A stretch of 64,000 nt of DNA, from NCBI GenBank assembly GCA_913064775.1, contig CAJYAD010000001.1:186001-250000 (forward strand). Reading direction: 5' to 3'. Below the pieces are notes generated by a model. That model was given only the letters and a program-made list of their open reading frames with translations. It ran no database searches and was not told the origin of the DNA. The translations under genes were made by a program, and so were the position numbers. How positions within the stretch are numbered: the stretch's first letter is position 1; every line of letters begins with the position of its first letter. This DNA is from an uncultured Albidovulum sp. (GTDB lineage Bacteria; Pseudomonadota; Alphaproteobacteria; Rhodobacterales; Rhodobacteraceae). Of this stretch, positions 1 to 7,326 are shown piece after piece.

Positions 1-1325
1 CGGTGTTCGAGGACGCGCTGAAGGTGACGTCGGACGCGCAGGCCGCCCCGGGTTGCCTGACGTTCGACACGCTCAGCGCCGCCACGCCGGGCCGCGCGCT
101 GACGGAGGCCTATGCCCAGATCACCCCCGACACGGTGGCGAAGATCCTGTTCACCTCGGGCTCGACCTCGCATCCCAAGGCGGTGCCCAACACCCAGCGG
201 ATGCTTTGCGTGAACCAGGCGCAATATCTGGCCTGCCTGCCGGTGCTGGGCCAGCGGCATCACACCCTGCTGGACTGGCTGCCCTGGAACCATACCTTCG
301 CCGGCAATTCCAACTTCAACATGATGCTGTCGAACGGCGGCAGCCTCTATCTGGACGATGGCAAGCCGCTGCCCGACCGCTTCGCCCGCTCGCTCGAGAA
401 CGGCAGACGGGTTCCGGTGACGCTCAGCTTCGACGTGCCGGTCGCCCATGCGATGCGGGTGGCTGCGATGCAGGCGGATGCCGCGTTGCGCCGCGCCTAT
501 TTCCGCGATCTGGATATCTTCTTCTACGCCGGCGCCTCGCTGCCCGCCGATGTCTGGGTCGCGGTCGAGGAAATGGCGCGGCGCGAGCGCGGCGCGGCGC
601 CGTTGATGATGTCCTCCTGGGGGATGACCGAAACCGCGCCCTCGACGCTGATCGTGCATGAGATGGGCGGCAAATTCGGCAATGTCGGCGTGCCGGTGCC
701 GGGGGTGGCGGCCAAGCTGCTGCCCGTCGGGGCCAACCGGTATGAGCTGCGCGTGACCGGGCCGAACCTGTTCCCGGGCTATCTGGATGACGTGAAGAAG
801 AACGCCGAGGCTTTTGATGATGAAGGTTTTTTCATCTCTGGAGATGCGGTGGGGATGGTCGATCCCGGCGATGTGGCGCGGGGGCTTTTCTTCGATGGCC
901 GGATCTCGGAGGATTTCAAGCTGATGACCGGGGTCTGGGTGCGCGCCTCGACCCTGCGGCTTGACCTTCTGCCCCGGCTTGCGGGTCTGGCGCAGGACAT
1001 CGTGGTCGTGGGCGATGGCCATGCCGAGGTTGGGCTGCTGCTTTTCGCGCCGCCGGGTCGGGGGCAGGACGCCGGCGGCGGCGCGGTCGAGGACCCGGCG
1101 CTGGCCGCGCAGATCCGCGCAGAGTTGCGCGAGCTGGCGCGCGAAGCGACCGGCTCCTCGAACCGCGTCGCCCGCGCCCTGGTGATGGCCGAGCCGCCGA
1201 ATGTTGGCGCCGGAGAGATCACTGCGAAGGGCAGCCTGAACGTCCGCGCGATCCTTGACCGCCGCAAGGAACTGGTCGCGCGGCTTTACGACGACGCCGA
1301 TCCGGCCGTTATCAAACCCGACTGA
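1..1325 (+). CDS. Feruloyl-CoA synthase-like acyl-CoA ligase (5' truncated by window)
   Basis: ANL-family adenylating enzyme that would activate an aromatic acid such as ferulate to its CoA thioester with ATP. The frame is open from the first bases, so about 440 C-terminal residues are visible of a family usually slightly over 600 long. The ATP-binding loop TSGSTSHPKAV lies near visible residue 51, followed by SSWGMTETAPS (the YGxTE-type motif), ISGDAVG, the hinge FDGRISEDFKL and the C-terminal catalytic lysine in GEITAKGSLN. The stretch WLPWNHTFAG with the following NGGSLYLDDGKPLP is characteristic of the feruloyl-CoA synthase branch. The amidohydrolase gene follows immediately, so the two are probably co-transcribed. 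The aromatic substrate itself cannot be read from the sequence. Confidence 0.8.
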   Translation, partial: VFEDALKVTSDAQAAPGCLTFDTLSAATPGRALTEAYAQITPDTVAKILFTSGSTSHPKAVPNTQRMLCVNQAQYLACLPVLGQRHHTLLDWLPWNHTFAGNSNFNMMLSNGGSLYLDDGKPLPDRFARSLENGRRVPVTLSFDVPVAHAMRVAAMQADAALRRAYFRDLDIFFYAGASLPADVWVAVEEMARRERGAAPLMMSSWGMTETAPSTLIVHEMGGKFGNVGVPVPGVAAKLLPVGANRYELRVTGPNLFPGYLDDVKKNAEAFDDEGFFISGDAVGMVDPGDVARGLFFDGRISEDFKLMTGVWVRASTLRLDLLPRLAGLAQDIVVVGDGHAEVGLLLFAPPGRGQDAGGGAVEDPALAAQIRAELRELAREATGSSNRVARALVMAEPPNVGAGEITAKGSLNVRAILDRRKELVARLYDDADPAVIKPD

Positions 1326-1337
1326 ATGGAGGCTTTC

Positions 1338-2210
1338 ATGATCGACCTGACGAAGATCCGCGCGATCGACATCCACACCCATGCCGAAGAACCCTGCGGC
1401 TGCCATGCCGACGACGGCTATGACGATCTGCAGACCACGATGGCGAAATATTTCCGCGCGCCCTGGGAACACCCGCCGACGATCCCCCAGACCGCCGCCC
1501 ATTTCCGCGCCCAGAACATCGCCGCCGTCATCTTCCCCGTCGATGCCGAGCGCGAAACCGGCTACCGGCGCTATTCCAACGACGAGGTGATCGAACAGGT
1601 GCGCGCCAATGACGACGTGCTGATCCCCTTCGCCTCGAACGACCCCTGGAAGGGCAAGATCGGCGTGCGAGAGGCCCGCCGCCTGATTGAGGATTACGGC
1701 ATCAAGGGCTTCAAGTTCCATCCCACGATGCAGGGCTTCTACGCCAACGACCGCATGGCCTATCCGCTTTACGAGGTGCTGCAGGAACACGGCTGCATCG
1801 CGCTCTTTCACACCGGGCAGACGGGGGTTGGCTCGGGCATGCCGGGCGGCAACGGGATGCGGCTGAAATACTCGAACCCGATGTATATGGACGATGTGGC
1901 GGTGGATTTCCCCGACCTCAGGATCATCCTCGCGCATCCCTCCTTTCCCTGGCAGGAAGAGGCGCTGGCGGTCGCGCAGCACAAGCCCAACGTCTATATC
2001 GACCTCTCGGGTTGGAGCCCGAAGTACTTCCCCGAAGTCCTTGTGCGCTATTGCAATTCCATCCTGCGCAAGAAGGTTCTGTTCGGCTCGGACTGGCCGA
2101 TGATCACGCCCGAGCGCTGGCTGGAGGATTTCGACAAGATCGCGATCAAGGATGAGATCCGCCCCGATATCATCAAGAACAACGCGGCCCGGCTGCTGGG
2201 GTTGATGTAG
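1338..2210 (+). CDS. Metal-dependent amidohydrolase (ACMSD/resorcylate decarboxylase-like)
   Basis: Amidohydrolase-2 family TIM-barrel enzyme of 290 residues. Relatives decarboxylate or hydrate aromatic-derived acids. Visible metal and active-site motifs in order are DIHTH (His13 and His15), FKFHP, LFHTGQTG, ILAHPSFPW and the closing FGSDWP aspartate. An ATG twelve bases upstream is in frame, but a GGAGG lies just after it and at good spacing from the ATG at 1338, so the later start is preferred. It follows the acyl-CoA ligase by 12 bases and probably belongs to the same transcript, which suggests a role in turning over an aromatic or unsaturated acid. The exact reaction (decarboxylase, hydrolase or hydratase) is not determinable here. 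Confidence 0.78.
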   Translation: MIDLTKIRAIDIHTHAEEPCGCHADDGYDDLQTTMAKYFRAPWEHPPTIPQTAAHFRAQNIAAVIFPVDAERETGYRRYSNDEVIEQVRANDDVLIPFASNDPWKGKIGVREARRLIEDYGIKGFKFHPTMQGFYANDRMAYPLYEVLQEHGCIALFHTGQTGVGSGMPGGNGMRLKYSNPMYMDDVAVDFPDLRIILAHPSFPWQEEALAVAQHKPNVYIDLSGWSPKYFPEVLVRYCNSILRKKVLFGSDWPMITPERWLEDFDKIAIKDEIRPDIIKNNAARLLGLM

Positions 2211-2258
2211 GGGGCAGGCGCGCGCCCGGGTCTCACTCTTGACCACCTCATAGTAAGC

Positions 2259-4226
2259 ATGCTAATCTTTTCCGACAGCCAGTCCGGCGCGGAGGGGGGG
2301 AAGGACATTCAGTATCACCTGAACGGCATCGTCGAGGGGGACCCCGGCATCGCCCCGCCCGCGCCGAAGGGAACGGGGGAGGCCGTCGATGTGGCGATCG
2401 TCGGCTGCGGGCCGGCCGGGCTGACGCTGGCGGCGCAGCTGGCGCTGATCCCCGGCATCTCGACCCGCATATTCGAGCAAAAGTCCGGCCCGCTGGCGCT
2501 GGGCCAGGCCGACGGCATCGCCTGCCGCTCGATGGAAATGTTCCGCGCCTTCGGCTTTCACGACCGGGTACTGCGCGAAGGCTATCAGGTGAACGAGACC
2601 GTATTCTGGCGCCCGGACCCCGACGGGTCCGGCCTGGCCCGCGCCGACCGCATCCAGGATGTCGAGGACGATCTGTCCGAGATGCCGCATATGATCATTA
2701 ATCAGGCGCGGGTGCATCGCTTCTTTCTTGACGTGATGGAACGCGCGCCCGCCCGGTTGACGCCCGATTACAACCGCGCCCTGATCAAGATCGAGGATGG
2801 GGGCCATGATGGGGCCGACACCGACTACCCGATCCGCGCCACCTTCGACTGCCTCGACCGGCCGGGCCAGACCGAGACGCTGCGCGCCCGTTACCTTGTC
2901 GGCGCCGACGGCGCGCGCAGCACGGTGCGCCGGCATCTGGGCCACCGGCTGGAAGGCGCGGCCGCGCGCCAGCTGTGGGGCGTGATGGATGTGCTGGCGG
3001 TCACCGATTTCCCCGATGCGCGGCTGAAATGCGCGGTCCAGTCCGCCGACCGGGGCAGCCTGCTGATCATCCCGCGTGAGGGCGGCTATCTGATGCGCCT
3101 CTATATCGAGTTGGACGCGCTGCACGGGGAGGAGCGCGCCACCGATCGCGGCGTCACGCCCGAGATGCTCGAAGCCCGCGCCCGCGCGATTCTGGCACCC
3201 TACAGTTTCGCGGTGAAGGAGGTCGGCTGGTGTTCGGCCTATGAAATCGGCCAGCGCCTTTGCGATGCCTTCGACGACGTGCCCGCCGACCAGCGTGCCC
3301 ACCGCGCCCCGCGCATCTTCATCGCCGGTGATGCCTGCCACACCCACAGCCCGAAGGCGGGGCAGGGAATGAACGTCTCGATGGCCGACACGTTCAATCT
3401 GGGCTGGAAGCTGGCCGCGGTGATCCGGGGCGAGGCGCCTCCCGATCTTCTGCACAGCTATTCGGCCGAGCGTCAGGCCAAGGCGCAGGAGCTGATAGAT
3501 TTCGACCGCGACATGGCGCGGCTGTTCAGTGAAAAGCCCAAGACCCCGGAAGAGGCCGCGCAATTTCAGGCCTATTTCCAGACCCACGGCCGCTATACTG
3601 CGGGGGTCGAGACGACTTATGACCCCTCCACCATCATCGGCGGGCGGGTGCATCAGGCGCTCGCCGCCGGGCAGGTGGTGGGTAAGCGCTTCCATTCCGC
3701 GCCGGTGATCCGGCTGGCCGACGCGAAGCCGATGCAACTGGGCGAGGTGCTGCTGGCCGATGGTCGCTGGCGGCTGATCGCCTTCGCGGGCGCGGGCGAT
3801 ACCGGCGCGGCGGGGGGCATGGTGGCATTGCTGTGCGATTTCCTGACCGAGGCGCCCGCATCGCCGCTGCGGCGCCACGGGCTTGCGGGGGCGGATATGG
3901 ATGCGCTGTTCGATCTGCGGGCGGTGTTCCAGCACCCCCACCATGCGCTGCGGTTCGAGGCGATGCCGGACCTGCTGCGCCCGCGCAAGGGGCGCCACGG
4001 GCTGATCGACTATGAGAAGATCTTCTGCCCCGACCTCAAACGCGGCCCCGATCTCTTGCGCGGTGCAGACATCTTCGCGCAGCGTGGCATCGACCGCGCC
4101 CGGGGGGCGCTGATCGTGGTGCGGCCCGATCATTTCGTGGCGCAGGTGCTGCCGCTTGACGCCCATGCCGAGCTGGCGGCCTTCTTCGCCCGGATCCTTG
4201 TGGACCGGTCCGGGGCCGCGCGCTAG
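2259..4226 (+). CDS. FAD-dependent aromatic hydroxylase (3-hydroxybenzoate 4-monooxygenase-like)
   Basis: Class A flavoprotein monooxygenase of the phenol 2-monooxygenase group, up to 655 residues, close to MobA-type 3-hydroxybenzoate 4-monooxygenases (about 640). It would use NAD(P)H and O2 to hydroxylate a phenolic ring. The Rossmann motif VGCGPAGLTLA is near residue 49, the DG-type motif YLVGADGARS is mid-protein, and the second FAD motif FIAGDACHTHSPKAGQG is followed by NLGWKLAAV. A thioredoxin-fold C-terminal domain follows, as in phenol hydroxylases. The start is uncertain: the ATG at 2259 has no clear ribosome site, while the family-like beginning QYHLNG appears about 16 residues later, right after a purine-rich GGAGG/GGAAGG tract and an in-frame ATT at 2307. 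Its stop overlaps the stop of the convergent flavin reductase. Confidence 0.8.
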   Translation: MLIFSDSQSGAEGGKDIQYHLNGIVEGDPGIAPPAPKGTGEAVDVAIVGCGPAGLTLAAQLALIPGISTRIFEQKSGPLALGQADGIACRSMEMFRAFGFHDRVLREGYQVNETVFWRPDPDGSGLARADRIQDVEDDLSEMPHMIINQARVHRFFLDVMERAPARLTPDYNRALIKIEDGGHDGADTDYPIRATFDCLDRPGQTETLRARYLVGADGARSTVRRHLGHRLEGAAARQLWGVMDVLAVTDFPDARLKCAVQSADRGSLLIIPREGGYLMRLYIELDALHGEERATDRGVTPEMLEARARAILAPYSFAVKEVGWCSAYEIGQRLCDAFDDVPADQRAHRAPRIFIAGDACHTHSPKAGQGMNVSMADTFNLGWKLAAVIRGEAPPDLLHSYSAERQAKAQELIDFDRDMARLFSEKPKTPEEAAQFQAYFQTHGRYTAGVETTYDPSTIIGGRVHQALAAGQVVGKRFHSAPVIRLADAKPMQLGEVLLADGRWRLIAFAGAGDTGAAGGMVALLCDFLTEAPASPLRRHGLAGADMDALFDLRAVFQHPHHALRFEAMPDLLRPRKGRHGLIDYEKIFCPDLKRGPDLLRGADIFAQRGIDRARGALIVVRPDHFVAQVLPLDAHAELAAFFARILVDRSGAAR

Positions 4227-4747
4227 TCCGGCGTTTCGAGGCCGCGGATGCGTTGCATCTTGCCGCGAAAGAAGGCCAGCGCGTCGCGGCCCTCCTGCAT
4301 CTCGGCGCGCAGCACGCGGCCGATCACCAGCAGGTGGTCGCCGCCCTCATGGCTGGCCTCGCGCCGGCATTCGAAGCGGGCAAGGCAGCCGTCGATCAGC
4401 GGCACGCCCTCGGGGTTCAGGTGATGCGGCACATCGGTCAGGGCGCCGGCGTCCTTTGCCACCGCGAAGCACAGGTTGTCCTGATCTGCGGCCAGCACAT
4501 GGATCGCGTAATGTTCGGCCTCTTCGAAATGGCGAAAGCGCCGCGCGTGGCGGCCCGGCGCCCACATCACCAGCGGCGGGTCCAGCGAGATCGAGGCAAA
4601 GCTGTTGGCGGTGATCGCCATCGGCCCGGCCTTTGTCATCGTGGTGACCACGGTCACGCCGGTGGCGAAATGCCCGAAGGCATCGCGCAGCAGCCGCGTG
4701 TTGTGCGGTCCGGGCTCGAACCGCTTCGATCCATTCGTTGTCGTCAT
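4223..4747 (-). CDS. Flavin reductase (NADH:FMN oxidoreductase) family protein
   Basis: Small FMN-binding split-barrel protein of 174 residues, the size of the reductase component of two-component flavin monooxygenases. Typical features are an N-terminal helix followed by FGHFATGVTVVTT, then ITANSFASISLDPPLVM, which binds flavin, and a C-terminal GGDHLLVIGRVL strand. The ATG at 4747 is preceded by AAGGGG on the minus strand. A longer reading is possible upstream, but that part is proline- and arginine-rich and has no family character. It converges on the aromatic hydroxylase, the two stop codons overlapping in a CTAG. It may supply reduced flavin to a monooxygenase encoded elsewhere, because class A hydroxylases such as its neighbour reduce their own FAD. 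Confidence 0.8.
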   Translation of the reverse strand: MTTTNGSKRFEPGPHNTRLLRDAFGHFATGVTVVTTMTKAGPMAITANSFASISLDPPLVMWAPGRHARRFRHFEEAEHYAIHVLAADQDNLCFAVAKDAGALTDVPHHLNPEGVPLIDGCLARFECRREASHEGGDHLLVIGRVLRAEMQEGRDALAFFRGKMQRIRGLETPD

Positions 4748-4860
4748 CAATAGCGGCCCCTTCCATCCGGGCCTTGCCCTGTTCGCATTCCGCCCGCGCA
4801 AGATAGGGGCAGGAGGGGGCAGAGGAAAGGGCAGCGCGCGGGGAAGATGCGATGGGGGGA

Positions 4861-5074
4861 GCCGGGCGCGCGCCTGCCCGTGGGGTGGCGCCCTCTGCCT
4901 TGCGTGCTTCGCCATTTATGGCGGCAAGGTACTGCCTGCGCTGGGACGTGATCGAAAGCCTCCAAGCGCCAGCCCGCCGGGACGGGCAGGCGCTCGCCCG
5001 GCGCGTTTCACGCGCGTACCGGGCGGAAGGCGGCGGTGGAGGTGACGCGTCCCACGGGCAGGCGCGCGCCCGGC
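4861..5074. repeat. 214-bp element with perfect 24-bp terminal inverted repeats
   Basis: Bases 4861-4884 and 5051-5074 are exact reverse complements (24 of 24). The interior (roughly 4866-5026) shares ordered blocks with 20594-20791 in the opposite orientation: a GCGCGCCTGCCCGTGGGG block, CCATTTATGG followed by a GGCAAGGT box, AAGCGCCAGCCCG, a GGCGCTCGCCC block and GCGTACCGGGCGG. No coding sequence is supported inside. It sits between the divergent flavin reductase and IMPACT-family genes, and its right end is about 37 bases before the next start codon. It resembles a non-autonomous MITE or a REP-type dispersed repeat; no target duplication was identified. Confidence 0.7.
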
Positions 5075-5110
5075 TTGCGCCGCTGTCGTGCCCCGCCTAG
5101 GGTCGCGCGG

Positions 5111-5470
5111 ATGCGGATCCTCGACAATATCCTGACCGATCGCGGTTCCAAATATGCCGTCTCGGGCGCGCCGGCGGCGGATGCTGCGGCGGTGCAGGAG
5201 GTGCTCAGGGAGCTGAAGAGAAAGAAGAAATTCGCCAAGGCCACGCATAATTCCTGGGGCCTGATCTGCGCCGAGGGGCCGTTGAAGAACGATGACGGCG
5301 AAAGCGGCGCGGGGATGGTGATCCTGCGCATGCTGGAGCGCGAGGAACTGCGCGATCACGTGGTCATCGTCACCCGCTGGTATGGCGGCAAGCATCTGGG
5401 CGGCGACCGCTTTCGCCATGTGCAGGAGGCGGTGCGCGCCTATATCGCCGATCTGCGCGGCGCCGGATAG
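5111..5470 (+). CDS. IMPACT/YigZ N-terminal (UPF0029) domain protein
   Basis: A 119-residue protein consisting of one UPF0029 domain, as in the N-terminal half of YigZ and the C-terminal half of eukaryotic IMPACT. The hallmark VTRWYGGKHLGGDRFRHV is near residues 79-96, and the KKFAKATHNSWG segment fits the family. Bacterial members are usually about 200 residues with an extra ferredoxin-like domain, which is absent here. The ATG at 5111 was chosen because the family sequence begins there; upstream in-frame codons lie in the repeat element. Proposed roles (translation control or nucleotide-related) are not established for this short form. Confidence 0.75.
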   Translation: MRILDNILTDRGSKYAVSGAPAADAAAVQEVLRELKRKKKFAKATHNSWGLICAEGPLKNDDGESGAGMVILRMLEREELRDHVVIVTRWYGGKHLGGDRFRHVQEAVRAYIADLRGAG

Positions 5471-5479
5471 GGGCCGCCG

Positions 5480-5896
5480 TCAGTCCGGGATCACCGCCGT
5501 CGCGTCGATCTCGACCAGCCATTCGGGGCGGGCCAGCGCGGTGACCACCACCCCGGTCGAGACCGGGTGCACGCCGCGGATATATTCGCCCATCGTGCGG
5601 TAGACGGCCTCTCGGTGGCGCACGTCGGTCAGATAGACCACCACCTTGACCAGATGCTCCATCTCGCCGCCGGCCTCTTCGATCAGCTGGCGGATGTTTT
5701 GCATCACCTTGTGGGTCTGCGCGACCGGGTCGTGGCTGGCGATGCTTTGGGCGGTGTCCAGATCCTGCGGGCACTGGCCGCGCAGCCAGATTGTCGCGCC
5801 GCCACGGCTGACGACCGCCTGGCACAGGTCGTTGTCGAGCTTCTGCTCGGGGTAGGTGTCACGGGTGTTGAACGGGCGGATGCGGGTGTGAACCAT
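5480..5896 (-). CDS. RidA/YjgF/Rut family protein
   Basis: A 138-residue Rid-family trimer-forming protein. Canonical members hydrolyse reactive enamine or imine intermediates to ketoacids and ammonia. Visible motifs are QAVVSRGGATIWLRGQ near the start, an acidic helix around MQNIRQLIEEAG, VKVVVYLTDVRHREAV and a C-terminal ARPEWLVEIDATAVI. The arginine of canonical RidA (in a CRVQV-like context) is not evident, so it may belong to a non-canonical Rid subgroup. The ATG at 5896 has AGAAGGA upstream on the minus strand. It follows the flavoprotein monooxygenase by 32 bases on the same strand, so an operon is likely and an amine-oxidation intermediate could be its target. Confidence 0.85.
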   Translation of the reverse strand: MVHTRIRPFNTRDTYPEQKLDNDLCQAVVSRGGATIWLRGQCPQDLDTAQSIASHDPVAQTHKVMQNIRQLIEEAGGEMEHLVKVVVYLTDVRHREAVYRTMGEYIRGVHPVSTGVVVTALARPEWLVEIDATAVIPD

Positions 5897-5928
5897 GGTC
5901 AGTTTCCTTCTGCGGGCGCTTGGCCGGG

Positions 5929-7182
5929 TCATTCCTGATCGGGGCGATAGGCCAGATAGCTGCGTCTTGTGGCGATATGTTCGGCCAGATGACGCGCGTC
6001 CTGCCAGACGCCCCAGATAAAGCTGGATTTGCGCCCCGTAAGCCATGGCAGGCCCAGGAAATAAAGCCCCGGCACAAGGCCCACGCCGCGCTGATGCCGG
6101 GCGCGGCCCTTGGCATCGACGGCGCCGTCGATCTTGAGCCAGTCGAAATCCTGCGCGTAGCCGGTGGCCCAGATCACCGTGCTGATCCCTGCCCCGGCCA
6201 GATCGAGCGTCTCCAGCGGATGGGTCAGGCAATCGGGGTCGGGCGGGATCTCTCGTGCAGCCGGCTCGGGCGGCAGATCAAGGCCGTTGCGGGCGATATA
6301 GGCATCGGCCTCGTCCAGAAGTTGCAGGTAATGCGCGTCGCCCCGGGCGATGTTGCGGGCGAGATCCGGGGCGAAGCTCAGCCGCCCGTCAACATAGCTT
6401 TCGCTGCGTCCCACCAGGGTCAGCCCGCGCGCGGCGAGGCGGCGGAAATCGATGGTCTCGCCGCCATGGGCGCCGCTGACGGCGATGGTGACATGTTCGC
6501 TGCCCTCAGCGGCGGGGGGCAGATCCCATTTGCCCAGCACCCCCAGCCACCAGACGAAATCGCGCCCACGGTAGCGGCGCGGCGGGCGGTCATGCGGGCC
6601 GACCGACAGATAGACGCGGCGCCCAGAGGCGGCGATCTCTTCGGCGATCTGCACCCCCGAGGCACCGGCGCCGATCACCAGAACCGCCCCCTCGGGCAGC
6701 GCGCCGGGGTTGCGGTAGGCGGCGGAATGGATCTGGGTGAGACCGGCGGTGGCGGGGATCAGCGGCGGGATCAGCGGGCACTGAAACGGGCCGGTGGCGA
6801 CGACAAGGCGCTGGGCCTCAATCGTTCCCGCGCTGGTCTCTACCTGAAAGCCGGGGGCGCCGGTGCGGGGGCGTGCTCGGGTCGCGGTGACGCCGCAGCG
6901 GATCGGGGCGTGGTTGCGCCGCGCGTAGCTTTCCAGATAGTCGGCCACCTCTTCCTTGGCCGGAAAGTCTTCGGCGGCGGTCTGGGCGAAGGGTTGATCG
7001 GGGAAGCGGTCGTGCCAGGCCGGGCCGTTCGCCACCATCGAGTCCCAGCGCCCGGAGCGCCAGCGTTCGGCGATCCGGGCCTTTTCCAGCACCAGATGCG
7101 GGACGCCCTGGCGGTTCAGATGCGCGCTTACCGCGATGCCGGCCTGACCGCCGCCCACCACCAGGGTATCTATCTGCTCCAT
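5929..7182 (-). CDS. NAD(P)/FAD-dependent oxidoreductase (CzcO-like flavin monooxygenase)
   Basis: A 417-residue flavoprotein with two dinucleotide-binding motifs: LVVGGGQAGIAVSAHL at residues 7-22 for FAD and VLVIGAGASGVQIAEEI mid-protein for NAD(P)H. The third family signature VIWATGYAQDFDWL lies toward the C-terminus. This architecture matches the CzcO/YUC-type class B monooxygenases that oxygenate nitrogen, sulfur or ketone substrates. It is the first gene of a likely two-gene operon with the RidA protein downstream, which fits oxidation of an amine followed by clearance of an imine, but no substrate can be named. Confidence 0.82.
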   Translation of the reverse strand: MEQIDTLVVGGGQAGIAVSAHLNRQGVPHLVLEKARIAERWRSGRWDSMVANGPAWHDRFPDQPFAQTAAEDFPAKEEVADYLESYARRNHAPIRCGVTATRARPRTGAPGFQVETSAGTIEAQRLVVATGPFQCPLIPPLIPATAGLTQIHSAAYRNPGALPEGAVLVIGAGASGVQIAEEIAASGRRVYLSVGPHDRPPRRYRGRDFVWWLGVLGKWDLPPAAEGSEHVTIAVSGAHGGETIDFRRLAARGLTLVGRSESYVDGRLSFAPDLARNIARGDAHYLQLLDEADAYIARNGLDLPPEPAAREIPPDPDCLTHPLETLDLAGAGISTVIWATGYAQDFDWLKIDGAVDAKGRARHQRGVGLVPGLYFLGLPWLTGRKSSFIWGVWQDARHLAEHIATRRSYLAYRPDQE

Positions 7183-7326
7183 CCGTCGTCCTCGTGCCGC
7201 TGCGTCCAGATCAAAAGTGTAGCGCCTTGATGCGCGCGCGCAACGCGCGATTTCGGGCGCGACTTTCTGGCTCGGGGGCCAGCCCTGGCTGAGCCTGAGC
7301 AGGCCCTACCCTGTCGGAGCTGCGTC

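Noticed and set aside
2262-4166. A 634-residue open reading frame on the minus strand
   Set aside because: It lies fully antisense to the FAD hydroxylase, is composed of His/Arg/Gly-rich sequence without domains, and is a by-product of the high GC content.
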